Origin: an uncultured Granulosicoccaceae bacterium
GTDB taxonomy: Bacteria > Pseudomonadota > Gammaproteobacteria > Granulosicoccales > Granulosicoccaceae
Assembly: GCA_938028465.1 (NCBI GenBank)
Contig: CALJAA010000137.1
Span: 1-32,808, forward strand
Direction of reading: 5' to 3'
Length of the DNA: 32,808 nucleotides
Shown piece after piece: positions 24,740 to 32,808 of the stretch (within the stretch, counting starts at the first letter, position 1; every line of letters begins with the position of its first letter). The position numbers and the translations under genes are program-made. Below the pieces are notes generated by a model. It was not told the origin of the DNA, did not search any database, and saw only the letters and a list, made by a program, of their open reading frames with translations.

Positions 24740-27031
24740 TTATGCTGCCAGCTTTGCTGATGGGTCAATCGTCAGCTCGCTTAGTCGGGTGGAAAGCCAA
24801 AAAATCAATTTTTCTTCTAAGGCATCGGGTTCAAACGGTTTGGATAGGTAGTCATCCATACCTGCAGCGAGGCATTTTTCAGCATCGCCAGTCATTGCAT
24901 TTGCAGTGAGTGCGATAATAGGCGTATGTTTAACGCCGCCTTCGCGTTTGCGAATTTCCGCTGTTGCGGCGTAACCATCTAGTACCGGCATTTGGCAATC
25001 CATTAGTACCAGGTCAAAGTTTCCGTTGGCTAGGGCATCCAAGCCTTCTTGGCCGTTGTCAGCCACTTCAGCTTGAAAACCGATCTTGTTTAGCATGCCC
25101 AGTGCGACTTCTTGATTCACAGCGTTGTCTTCCACGACAAGAATATTGATTCCCGCATAGGCTTCTAGTTTGCCCGTATTAACAGCCATATCTTTAGAAT
25201 TTGTGATCTTCTGCCCTGTGGCAACCGCTGATAATATGCGTAGTAAATCCGATCGCTTTATCGGTTTGCTTACTTGAGCCGTAATACGTGGATTCTTGTG
25301 TGGATAGAGCTCTGGTATTGTGTGGGTGACATAAGTCATCGACACAAGTTTAACGCTGTCGAATACAGGGTCGCCTTCTACACAGCGAGCAAATACATCG
25401 CCAGGCATATCATTCAGGTTGCTATTGAATAAGATAACGTCGTAGGGCTCGTTATGCTCCGTCGCTTCACGCAACATTTGCAACGCAGTGTTGCCGTTGG
25501 TTTGGCAATCGACATGCATATTTTGTGCGCTAAGTAATTCGTGTATGTTGCTTTGCGAAGCTGGATTTGTTTCCAGTAGCAAACACTTCAACTGATCAAG
25601 CTCAGGCTGTGCAGTGGCAATGGGTGCGTTGTCTTCTGAGTGAGATAAAGGCAGCTCGAACCAAAAAGTGCTTCCTACACCAGGTTGGGATGTTGCGCCG
25701 ATCTTGCCGCCCATACCTTCAACAAAACGACGGCTAATGGCTAGGCCAAGCCCGGTACCGCCGTATTTTCGCGTTGTCGATCCATCAGCTTGCGCAAAGG
25801 AATCAAAAATCGAGTCGATTTTTTCTGATGCGATGCCAACACCAGTATCGGTAATGCTAAAACGCAATGTGGATTGCGAGTCATTCGTTTCTAAGGTTTC
25901 AACTTGAATTTGGATTTCTCCCTCATCAGTAAACTTCACAGCATTACTGGCAAGGTTTGTTACTACTTGGCGTATCCGTGTTGGATCGCCAACAAGCTCT
26001 CGTTGTACGGTTGGTTCGATGTGGCTTATGAGTTCGAGGCTCTTGCGATGAGCTTGCTCAGCCATAACATCGGCAGAATCATCTATTAGTTCTTCCAAGC
26101 AAAATGCAATAGATTCGTACTCAAGCTTTCCAGCTTCGACTTTTGAAAAATCTAGAATATCGTTAATTAATCGCAGCAGGCTTCTTCCCGAGGAAGTGGC
26201 CACTTTAATCTGATCAGATTGTTCGGGGTTGAGTTGTGTCTCTTTTAGTAGCGATAGCATGCCCAAAACGCCGTTCATGGGTGTGCGTAATTCGTGGCTC
26301 ATATTGGCCAAGAATTCGGATTTTGCTCGAGAGGCTTCTTCTAGTTCTGCCTCGCGACGTTTACGAAGCGCTAATGTACTGCCTAGCTCGTTAACGCTAT
26401 CACCCAGATTTACTAGCTCTTTAGCGGCTTCTAGCTTAAATTCACCGGTAGCTTTGTTTTGTTGTAGTAATCGTAGATGTCGATCTATCGCATTGATCGG
26501 TTTAACGACTATTTGATTGATTAACGTGATAACAACAAGTGCCAATAAGGCTGATATACCTATGCCGTATAAATAGAGCTTTTTTACATGGTTGTGAATC
26601 TCTGCGGTTTGTTTAGCAACGTTCCATGAAACCGAGATTTTTCCAAATGATTCGCCCTCGACCAGTACATCATGTGAATAGTCAATCTTCTCGGCCACCG
26701 TGGCAGTCGAGTCAGCTTTGGACCATGAGTTAAGCACTTCCTCGTTTTCATTTAGAATTGTAACTTCTTCAACGTCGCTATCATTTTCTACTAGCTGCGC
26801 AATGATGGTGTCTAGAACAGGCCTGTCTTCACTTAGGATGGCATCAAGAGAAGTTGCAGATAACATCGACACCAATTTTTGTGTCTGATAGTTGAAATTT
26901 CTTTTAAAGCTGGCTGTTTCTTGGTTGCGCGCAAATTCTGCTGCCAACAAACCCACCATCATGATGGTGCAACCGGTTAGCAAAAATATTTGCCGCCGCA
27001 AGGGCCAATTTTTAAATAACTTTCCAAACAC
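24740..27031 (-). CDS. Hybrid sensor histidine kinase with degenerate REC1 and intact REC2
   Basis: This is a 763-residue inner-membrane kinase. TM1 is at about 14-31, a periplasmic sensor at 34-150, TM2 at 151-172, and a HAMP-like linker follows. The phosphoacceptor His246 is in FLANMSHELRTPMNG, followed by N-box NLASNAVKF, DTGVGI and GGTGLGLAISRR. REC1 (about 480-600) is degenerate: the acidic pair is replaced (LLLETNPAS) and the acceptor position is Asn536 (ILFNSNLND), though Lys589 remains. REC2 (about 628-750) is intact, with VVEDNAVNQ, Asp678 (MDCQMPVLDG), TANAM and SKPF. There is no HPt domain, so onward transfer needs a separate one. It lies between the PhnD-like gene and the fusion gene, so signalling from the former seems likely. 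Its sensor resembles that of the kinase at 10133-11761. Confidence 0.93.
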   Translation of the reverse strand: MFGKLFKNWPLRRQIFLLTGCTIMMVGLLAAEFARNQETASFKRNFNYQTQKLVSMLSATSLDAILSEDRPVLDTIIAQLVENDSDVEEVTILNENEEVLNSWSKADSTATVAEKIDYSHDVLVEGESFGKISVSWNVAKQTAEIHNHVKKLYLYGIGISALLALVVITLINQIVVKPINAIDRHLRLLQQNKATGEFKLEAAKELVNLGDSVNELGSTLALRKRREAELEEASRAKSEFLANMSHELRTPMNGVLGMLSLLKETQLNPEQSDQIKVATSSGRSLLRLINDILDFSKVEAGKLEYESIAFCLEELIDDSADVMAEQAHRKSLELISHIEPTVQRELVGDPTRIRQVVTNLASNAVKFTDEGEIQIQVETLETNDSQSTLRFSITDTGVGIASEKIDSIFDSFAQADGSTTRKYGGTGLGLAISRRFVEGMGGKIGATSQPGVGSTFWFELPLSHSEDNAPIATAQPELDQLKCLLLETNPASQSNIHELLSAQNMHVDCQTNGNTALQMLREATEHNEPYDVILFNSNLNDMPGDVFARCVEGDPVFDSVKLVSMTYVTHTIPELYPHKNPRITAQVSKPIKRSDLLRILSAVATGQKITNSKDMAVNTGKLEAYAGINILVVEDNAVNQEVALGMLNKIGFQAEVADNGQEGLDALANGNFDLVLMDCQMPVLDGYAATAEIRKREGGVKHTPIIALTANAMTGDAEKCLAAGMDDYLSKPFEPDALEEKLIFWLSTRLSELTIDPSAKLAA

Positions 27032-27075
27032 GATGTGTTTATCCGTTTCTAATATTGATTACAGTTAATGAGGTT

Positions 27076-28272
27076 TTAAAGCTCACCAGCGTCAGCGGAT
27101 TTAAGTGCGTCAGGCGCTGCTGTAGTGGCTTCCGGGATGACCAAGTTAATGGTTAAATGCTGCGGGCCAGTCCCTGTTGCCTTTTGTTCTGATAAAACAC
27201 TTGATGGCAGAGTAATGTTGATAGTTATGCTTTTACCATTCGCCTGTGCGTAGTTTGGAGCGATATAAGTAGGTGCTACTACCGGTGCCGGTGCTGGTGC
27301 CATTATTGGCGCAGCAGCGGTAGGCGTGTTGTCCACGGTAGTCTCAACTTGGGCTTGCGTGTCTGCTTCAGGCTCGATAATGGCTGCTTTTTTAATTTCG
27401 GCAACAGGTTCAGCGCGTTCCTCAAAAAACATGTAGTTGTTTTCCATTGCTGCGCGGATCTGAGCATAGTCAGAATCGGAGCCTTCAAGAAAGCCATCAG
27501 CTTTAAGGCCTTTTAGTGCGTCTTTGTTTTTTAGCTCAAGCAATGACTGCTTAAGTGCTGTGAATACAATCGGATTGAGTCCCGAGCGCGCAATCCATGG
27601 CTTGGTTACATTTGGAAAGCGTACGAGCTCACGAATCGGTTCGCCTTTGTCGACCAACTTTTTAAATGTGCTTTCGTTCAATGCACCTGCATCAAAATCA
27701 CCTGCGCCTACGGCTGTGCCAACCTTGTCATGACGTCCAAGGTATTCGAAACTATTCAGATCTTCTGCAAGAATATTGTTTTCTTGTAAAAAACGCTGCG
27801 ATAAAAAGCGACCAATTGTCGATCCTTCATCACCAAAAGCAAATGATCGGTTTTTTAGTTCGCTGGGTTGTTGAATGTCGCTGTCTGTGCGAACGGCAAT
27901 AATGCCGTAAAACACTTTACTGGCATTTTTACTCTCCATCGCAGCGATCTTTATTTCCTTATTCATCGCCTTAGCTTCAAGGTACGAAGCAGGGCCAAAT
28001 CGAGAAAAATCGACCTTGCCCGATGTCAGGTCAGAGATACCCTGTTCATAATCCTTGGCGATTTGCATACGGATGTCGACTTCGCGTCCAAGCTTTTCCG
28101 ACATCCGGCTTTCTAATTCTTTAAGCGTAGGTTTAAATATTTTCACCATAGCAGATGGCTTATTAGAGCTATACACTCCAAAATTAAGTCGCAATGCCTC
28201 GTCTGCCATTACGCTATTGCTTGCCACTAGAGTGAGTAAACCTACACAGATGCCTTTGATTTGGTGCTTCAT
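27076..28272 (-). CDS. PhnD-like periplasmic binding protein with C-terminal extension (sensory cluster B)
   Basis: This is a 398-residue exported binding protein. The ATG at 28272 starts a clear signal peptide (MKHQIKGICVGLLTLVASNSVMA, then DEALRLNFGVYSSNKPS), with AGGA about 10 bases upstream; a longer in-frame start at 28446 is basic and unlike an export signal. The core shows PhnD-type elements: KVDFSRFGPASYLEA, AFGDEGSTIGRFLSQ and VGAGDFDAGALNESTF. After about residue 288 a Pro/Ala-rich linker (with MAPAPAPVVAPTYIAPN) leads to a tail containing two similar strands, SITINITLPSS and HLTINLVIPEA. Such a tail is absent from ordinary PhnD. No cysteine occurs in the mature protein. First gene of the cluster B - strand operon, 44 bases before the kinase gene. 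No transporter subunits are nearby, so sensing rather than uptake is inferred. Confidence 0.88.
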   Translation of the reverse strand: MKHQIKGICVGLLTLVASNSVMADEALRLNFGVYSSNKPSAMVKIFKPTLKELESRMSEKLGREVDIRMQIAKDYEQGISDLTSGKVDFSRFGPASYLEAKAMNKEIKIAAMESKNASKVFYGIIAVRTDSDIQQPSELKNRSFAFGDEGSTIGRFLSQRFLQENNILAEDLNSFEYLGRHDKVGTAVGAGDFDAGALNESTFKKLVDKGEPIRELVRFPNVTKPWIARSGLNPIVFTALKQSLLELKNKDALKGLKADGFLEGSDSDYAQIRAAMENNYMFFEERAEPVAEIKKAAIIEPEADTQAQVETTVDNTPTAAAPIMAPAPAPVVAPTYIAPNYAQANGKSITINITLPSSVLSEQKATGTGPQHLTINLVIPEATTAAPDALKSADAGEL

Positions 28273-28556
28273 TTCTTCAATTCCTACGCTAGTTACTACG
28301 GGCGAATTTGGTTCCACCAGCTTGTGGAAACGGCTGAAAACGCCATTTCTGTAGCCGTTTCTGTTAATTCGTCGTGGTTTCTTTGAGGCTGTGTGTAGTC
28401 GGTCACGCTTGTGATGTTTGGGGTTGAAATCACCTTTACAGGGCATGAACCAGTTCTCATTAAGTAGTCACAGTCGTCGTCGATAACGGTACATAGGTAT
28501 TTGGTTACAGTTGATGGGAGTCTCCACGGATCCCTGACCCGAGTGTTGAGAGTTGC
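28273..28556. promoter_or_regulatory. Divergent promoter region of sensory cluster B
   Basis: These 284 bases separate the - strand operon (PhnD-like, kinase, fusion) from the + strand hybrid kinase and must carry promoters for both. I could not pick out confident -35/-10 pairs or an operator. The arrangement would allow one regulator to control both sides. A long open frame extends upstream of the PhnD-like gene through part of this region but lacks signs of coding. Confidence 0.5.
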
Positions 28557-31112
28557 GTGACAGATTTCCCCAAAAATAATAAAGCTTCATTGATACTGAC
28601 ACTTGCTGGTGTTTTGTTGGTGTTTGTCGCAAGCGTTATGGCGCTGGTGAGTTACAAGGTCGCTTTTTGGCCGTGGGAACTGGATTGGTTAAACGACGGT
28701 ATGATTTCCAGCCCAGTATGGCTAATCATCACCGAGAACATATATGAGGTAGCAGCGTTAGGTTTATCGACTTTGTTAATTGCGTTGTTTGCAGCAATTG
28801 GCATGCGTGAAATGACATCGCCTCAAACCGATTTTGATCTAGCTCTTGAGAGAGTGCAAAACGGCGAACTCCAACTTGACACAGCAGTGAATGATGAGGG
28901 TTTTGATGAGACGCTGGCCAGCGCTTCAGGGCCCGCACTAATCCAAGGTGTTGCTGCAGTTGATAAGGCGCGTGACAGTCAACTGAAAATCGCCTTAAGC
29001 GAAATAACTCGTTTAAAAAAAGAACTAATTGTAAGCCGTCGCGAAACTGAGGCTGCTGAAAAGGCACGAGCTCAGTTCTTGTCGAATATGAGCCATGAGC
29101 TGCGAACACCGATGAACGGCATCATGGGTATGAGTGAGTTATTAAGCGAATGTGAGCTGCCTGAAAAAGAAAGGCACTTTGCCGCTTCGATCGGCTCTTC
29201 ATCTGAATCTCTACTCAATATCATCAATGATTTGCTTGATTATTCGCGTATGGAAGCCGGGGATATGCGCCTGGAGCAAGCCCGCTTTGATTTGGGCGCG
29301 TGTACGGAAGAAGTCTGCGCAACACTGGCACCGTCAGCCCAATATAAAGGGGTAGAGCTAATTTGTTATGTTGATGAAGAGCTACCAAAATATGTAAAGG
29401 GTGATGCTGCCCGCTTTCGGCAAGTGTTAAACAATCTCATTAGAAACTCAATTGCCTTTACGAGCAAAGGCGAAATTGTAGTTAGAGTCTCCCGTACAGA
29501 GTCAACCGATTTAGTTCATACATTCAAGTGTGATGTACAAGATACCGGGTCGGGCATAGCACCGGAAATGCAAGCTACGTTGTTTGAATCGTTTAAGCAA
29601 GCTGATCATTCTAATACTAGAGAGCATGGTGGTTTGGGTATCGGTTTAGCGATCACAAACGAGTTAGTTACCCTAATGGGCGGCGAGCTGGTGTTTCGCA
29701 GCCGGCTGGGTGAAGGTACCCGTTTTACATTTACCAGCGAGTTCCAGCGAGTGCCCGATGAGGATGAGGGTAAGACTAACGCCGGCAACTTTGGCGGCGC
29801 TACCGTACTGATCGTCGACGACAATGCGACTAATCGCAGCATTTTATTTCATCAGGTTACGGGATGGGGCTTAGAGGCAGAGTGCGCCGAAAGTGGTGCC
29901 CAGGCGCTGGTTATATTGAATGAGGCAGCAGCTAAAAACAAATTATTCGACATGCTGATACTTGATTTACATATGCCTGGAATGGATGGTATTGAGCTAA
30001 CAAGAAAAATCCGTAACACACCAGCAATAGCATCTACTAGAGCGATGATGCTGACATCGGCAATAGTGGAGCTTGGTACTGCGGAGATGGAACAGCTGGG
30101 AATAGATTCCTATATAAGTAAGCCGGCCCGTCAATCTCAATTACGTGAATGTTTGCGTGATCTGATATTTTCAGATGGTGCTAGTGGCAAACGATCGAAT
30201 AAATCATATGCTCGACAAGCCAATGTTGGTGCCCCCACTAAGGTGTTGTTAGCCGAAGATGATGCGGTCAATCTAGATGTTGCTACAGCGATGTTGGAAG
30301 GCTTAAATTGTATTGTTACTACTGCCTCCAATGGCGAAGAAGCGATCGAGGCTGTAGCTAAGCAATCGTTCGATATGATTTTTATGGATTGTCAGATGCC
30401 GGTCATAGATGGGTTCACGGCAGCGGGTAAAATTAAATCAGGCAATAGCCCAAATGTTAATACGCCTATCGTTGCACTGACGGCCAACTCGATGCCTGGT
30501 GATCGCCAGCGTTGTTTGGATGCGGGTATGCAGGATTACATCAGCAAACCGGTGTCGAAACCTAATATGGCGAAAGTCATTAGCGAATGGGCCGATAAGA
30601 ATGAATCCAATGAATCAGCCAGGGTTTTCAATATTCATAAGCCTGATATTTATTTGGGTGAAACGAATGATGAAGCTGTGAGTGAGGCGAGTGGCTCGCA
30701 GCAGTTGGAAGAGCCAGTGGTAGATTCGGCCGGAGCGCCAGTGGATGAGCAATGCAGCACTGAAGTTGTGAACATGGCGGCAATCAATAAAATACGCGAG
30801 CTACAACGCCCAGGCAAACCTGATTTGTTAAGCAAGGTACTGGCTTTGTATTTTGATAAATCACCAGAACAGCTTATTCAGTTACAGCAAGCCGTTAGTG
30901 AAGGCGATTATGTGCAAGCGAGAGAGATTGCTCATGGTATGAAATCTAGCTCGGCTTATTTAGGGGCGGAAAAGCTAGCTGCAAGCTGCAGTGAGTTAGA
31001 AGCCTCGATTCGAAATAATGATACTGATAATGCAGCAGCCTTAGCCGAACTGATATTAGAGCAATATGATTTAGTTGAAGTGGAGTTGCAGCAGCATATT
31101 AAGGCTGCCTAG
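28557..31112 (+). CDS. Hybrid histidine kinase with two receivers and an HPt domain
   Basis: This is an 851-residue inner-membrane kinase starting at GTG 28557. Two hydrophobic segments (about 10-34 and 53-82) are separated by only about 20 residues, so there is no real periplasmic sensor. A charged helical region (135-170) leads to HisKA with His180 (FLSNMSHELRTPMNG). The HATPase has NNLIRNSIAF, DTGSGI and GGLGIGLAI. REC1 carries Asp470 (LDLHMPGMDG), with DDN 421-423 and Lys522; REC2 carries Asp611 (MDCQMPVIDG), with the EDD triad 567-569 and Lys664. A C-terminal HPt (about 740-850) has His793 in REIAHGMKSSSAYLGA. All phosphorelay residues are intact, similar to BarA-type kinases. It is divergent from the PhnD-kinase-fusion operon and could supply the HPt that the kinase at 24740 lacks. 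Output partner unknown. Confidence 0.93.
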   Translation: MTDFPKNNKASLILTLAGVLLVFVASVMALVSYKVAFWPWELDWLNDGMISSPVWLIITENIYEVAALGLSTLLIALFAAIGMREMTSPQTDFDLALERVQNGELQLDTAVNDEGFDETLASASGPALIQGVAAVDKARDSQLKIALSEITRLKKELIVSRRETEAAEKARAQFLSNMSHELRTPMNGIMGMSELLSECELPEKERHFAASIGSSSESLLNIINDLLDYSRMEAGDMRLEQARFDLGACTEEVCATLAPSAQYKGVELICYVDEELPKYVKGDAARFRQVLNNLIRNSIAFTSKGEIVVRVSRTESTDLVHTFKCDVQDTGSGIAPEMQATLFESFKQADHSNTREHGGLGIGLAITNELVTLMGGELVFRSRLGEGTRFTFTSEFQRVPDEDEGKTNAGNFGGATVLIVDDNATNRSILFHQVTGWGLEAECAESGAQALVILNEAAAKNKLFDMLILDLHMPGMDGIELTRKIRNTPAIASTRAMMLTSAIVELGTAEMEQLGIDSYISKPARQSQLRECLRDLIFSDGASGKRSNKSYARQANVGAPTKVLLAEDDAVNLDVATAMLEGLNCIVTTASNGEEAIEAVAKQSFDMIFMDCQMPVIDGFTAAGKIKSGNSPNVNTPIVALTANSMPGDRQRCLDAGMQDYISKPVSKPNMAKVISEWADKNESNESARVFNIHKPDIYLGETNDEAVSEASGSQQLEEPVVDSAGAPVDEQCSTEVVNMAAINKIRELQRPGKPDLLSKVLALYFDKSPEQLIQLQQAVSEGDYVQAREIAHGMKSSSAYLGAEKLAASCSELEASIRNNDTDNAAALAELILEQYDLVEVELQQHIKAA

Positions 31113-31121
31113 AGGTGACTT

Positions 31122-31187
31122 GTCATTCCCGCGTAGGCGGGAATCCACGTTTAGTTTTAAATGGATCCCCGCCTTCGCGGGGGTGAC
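31122..31187. repeat. REP-like inverted pair, third locus
   Basis: GTCATTCCCGCGTAGGCGGG starts at 31122 and is mirrored by an arm reading CCCCGCCTTCGCGGGGGTGAC, ending at 31187, with 16 bases of AT-rich spacer between them. Each arm can also fold on itself around a GCGGG/CCCGC core. It lies between the convergent hybrid kinase and LOG genes and may act as a bidirectional terminator. It is the same family as 3996-4118 and 15160-15220. Confidence 0.8.
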
Positions 31188-31195
31188 AAACGAAC

Positions 31196-31918
31196 CTACA
31201 GTTCCATCATCAATTGAGATTGATTAACGATCCCGTCCATATCCACACCCTCATAAAAATCAAAGATGGTATCGACTACTTGTTGAGGGTCATCGGTGAC
31301 GCTAAAAAGATTTAGATCTCCTGGGCTGATGGTGCCTTCTTCGACTAATGATTCTTTAAACCAATCAATCAAGCCTTCCCAAAAGCTGCTTCCATATAAA
31401 ATAATAGGTATGGGTTTTGACTTGCCAGTTTGTATTAGCGTAAGGATCTCGGCCATTTCATCGAGCGTACCAAAACCGCCCGGCATCACCACGTAGGCTG
31501 AAGCGTACTTAACAAACATCACTTTGCGAGCAAAGAAGTACTTGAAGTTAACGCTGATGTCCTGATAGCCGTTGCCTGATTGTTCGTGGGGCAGCTTGAT
31601 ATTTAAACCAACGCTGGCTGATTTGCCTGCCAAAGCGCCTTTGTTGGCCGCTTCCATTATGCCTGGGCCGCCGCCACTGACTACGGCAAAGCCAGAATCT
31701 GACAACAACTTACTGATGTGTTCCGCAGCTTGGTAATGCGGATTGTCGGGCTTGAAGCGAGCTGATCCGAAAATGCTCACGGATGGCGAGATATCAGCCA
31801 GCTGTTGAAATCCGTCTACAAACTCAGCCATGATCTGGAATATTTTCCAAGAATCACGCGTTAGCGATTTATCGCGCTCATCAGCGCTCATTTTGTTCTT
31901 TTCTGACAGTTGTCTCAT
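31196..31918 (-). CDS. LOG family (TIGR00730-type) Rossmann-fold protein
   Basis: This is a 240-residue soluble protein of the lysine-decarboxylase-like/LOG family. Some members cleave cytokinin riboside 5'-monophosphate or other nucleoside monophosphates at the N-glycosidic bond. Seen here: SVSIFGSARF, VSGGGPGIMEAANKGA, and the family signature MPGGFGTLDEMAEILTLIQTG that forms the nucleotide-binding and catalytic site. The ATG at 31918 is supported by GAGGAA 4 bases upstream. It has a helical N-terminal extension of about 45 residues before the Rossmann fold, as in the longer subgroup. It is divergent from polA across 70 bases. The physiological substrate in bacteria of this type is uncertain. 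Confidence 0.92.
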   Translation of the reverse strand: MRQLSEKNKMSADERDKSLTRDSWKIFQIMAEFVDGFQQLADISPSVSIFGSARFKPDNPHYQAAEHISKLLSDSGFAVVSGGGPGIMEAANKGALAGKSASVGLNIKLPHEQSGNGYQDISVNFKYFFARKVMFVKYASAYVVMPGGFGTLDEMAEILTLIQTGKSKPIPIILYGSSFWEGLIDWFKESLVEEGTISPGDLNLFSVTDDPQQVVDTIFDFYEGVDMDGIVNQSQLMMEL

Positions 31919-31988
31919 GGATTCCTCGCCGGCTGTTTGTGCCTGGATTAACGTACACTAGGAATTGTAGTCGTTAAGAGAAATTTAT

Positions 31989-32808
31989 ATGCCTAGCGTC
32001 AAGCCTAATGTTCCTGAGCCTGATTCAGCCCCAATCGTTTTGGTAGATGGTTCTTCCTATCTCTACCGAGCGTTTCATGCAATGCCACCGCTAACCAACT
32101 CCACAGGGCAACCCACTGGGGCGGTACACGGGGTGGTCAATATGCTGCGGCGCCTGATAGCAGATTATGATCCCAAAAGTATGGCCGTGGTATTTGATGC
32201 CAAGGGTAAAACCTTCCGCGATGATATCTATAAGGAATACAAGGCTAACCGCCCATCCATGCCTGATGATTTGCGCTCTCAGATAGAGCCGCTGCATAAA
32301 ATTGTTAAAGCTATGGGCTTGCCATTGATTATTGAGCCTGGGGTTGAGGCGGACGACGTGATCGGCACACTTGCCCATCAAGCAAGTGAGCGCAAGCTTA
32401 AAACCATTATCTCAACGGGCGATAAAGATATGGCTCAATTGGTTGATGATCACGTAACGCTTATCAACACAATGACTAACACCGTCATGGATGCCAGTGG
32501 AGTAGAAGAAAAATTCGGTGTGCGCCCTGATCAAATTATCGACTACTTATCTCTGGTCGGCGATACATCTGACAACATACCGGGCGTACCCAGCTGCGGC
32601 CCTAAGACTGCGGTTAAATGGTTGGCCGCTCATGGCACCCTCGAAGCGGTAATCGAAAACGCCGATGGCGTTAAAGGCAAGATCGGTGAAAAACTACGTG
32701 CAGCGATTGATCACCTACCTATGTCTAAAGACCTAGCCACGATTCGTACAGAGCTAGAGTTGGGGCAAAATATTGAAGCGATCGAACTACAATCGCCTGA
32801 TCTTGATC
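31989..32808 (+). CDS. polA: DNA polymerase I, N-terminal part (window edge)
   Basis: The first 273 codons of PolA are present; the gene runs off the window without a stop. The region covers most of the 5'-3' exonuclease (FEN-like) domain. After a short 15-residue leader come [69 protein letters not shown] and [20 protein letters not shown]. These include the metal-binding acidic residues and the helix-hairpin-helix DNA contact. ATG 31989 is preceded by AAGAGA. The gene is divergent from the LOG gene. No LexA box is visible. Polymerase motifs would lie beyond the window. Confidence 0.95.
   Translation, partial: MPSVKPNVPEPDSAPIVLVDGSSYLYRAFHAMPPLTNSTGQPTGAVHGVVNMLRRLIADYDPKSMAVVFDAKGKTFRDDIYKEYKANRPSMPDDLRSQIEPLHKIVKAMGLPLIIEPGVEADDVIGTLAHQASERKLKTIISTGDKDMAQLVDDHVTLINTMTNTVMDASGVEEKFGVRPDQIIDYLSLVGDTSDNIPGVPSCGPKTAVKWLAAHGTLEAVIENADGVKGKIGEKLRAAIDHLPMSKDLATIRTELELGQNIEAIELQSPDLD

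Noticed and set aside
27076..28272. PhnD as part of a phosphonate ABC importer
   Set aside because: No PhnC- or PhnE-like gene is nearby, and the gene is in a tight operon with a kinase. The same holds for the gene at 9295-10104.

Overview
The window looks like a chromosomal segment of a gammaproteobacterium, probably free-living and aquatic. The evidence is the housekeeping order hslU - DUF971 gene - ubiE - ubiJ - ubiB, full-length uvrD and the start of polA, a Tat-dependent TRAP transporter, and a high density of membrane histidine kinases. No rRNA, tRNA, CRISPR array, insertion sequence or phage gene was recognised. I cannot name the genus from the sequence alone.

Layout. (1) 1-3983: the 3' end of hslU, a DUF971 gene and the ubiquinone genes ubiE, ubiJ and ubiB, all on the + strand and tightly packed. 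(2) 3984-6914: a REP-like repeat cluster, a small hypothetical gene and uvrD. (3) 7382-11761, sensory cluster A (+): a response regulator with a c-di-GMP phosphodiesterase (REC - degenerate GGDEF - EAL), a PhnD-like periplasmic binding protein and a membrane histidine kinase. (4) 11974-15704: a flavodoxin-like gene divergent from a leaderless BtuF-like gene, a lipoprotein gene overlapping a DUF6502-type gene, and a small secreted protein. (5) 16084-20266: a TakP-like TRAP transporter (SBP, small permease, unusually large permease). (6) 20363-31112, sensory cluster B: on the - strand a PhnD-like protein, a hybrid histidine kinase and a giant fusion protein; divergent on the + strand, a second hybrid kinase with two receivers and an HPt domain. 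(7) 31122-32808: a REP-like repeat pair, a LOG-family gene (-) and the 5' part of polA (+).

The most striking object is the 1453-residue product of 20363-24724. It joins, in one reading frame, a signal peptide and two membrane segments, two rhodanese domains with active-site cysteines, a YidC/Oxa1/Alb3-type insertase core, a PEP-synthase-type ATP-grasp domain, a phosphohistidine swivel domain and an Arg-rich tail. Predicted topology puts the rhodaneses in the periplasm, where the P1 domain of YidC normally sits, and the ATP/His phosphotransfer machinery in the cytoplasm. I know of no described protein with this domain order. It is the third gene of a - strand operon behind a PhnD-like binding protein and a hybrid kinase.

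Clusters A and B share a theme. Each pairs a PhnD-like binding protein with a histidine kinase, the two kinases have visibly similar periplasmic sensor regions, and neither cluster has ABC permease or ATPase genes. This suggests ligand sensing rather than uptake (precedents: AioX-AioS, TorT-TorS, NspS-MbaA). The output of A is probably c-di-GMP hydrolysis. The output of B is unknown: no DNA-binding regulator is present, and the fusion protein is the obvious candidate effector. All functional statements come from motifs and context; no database search was possible.
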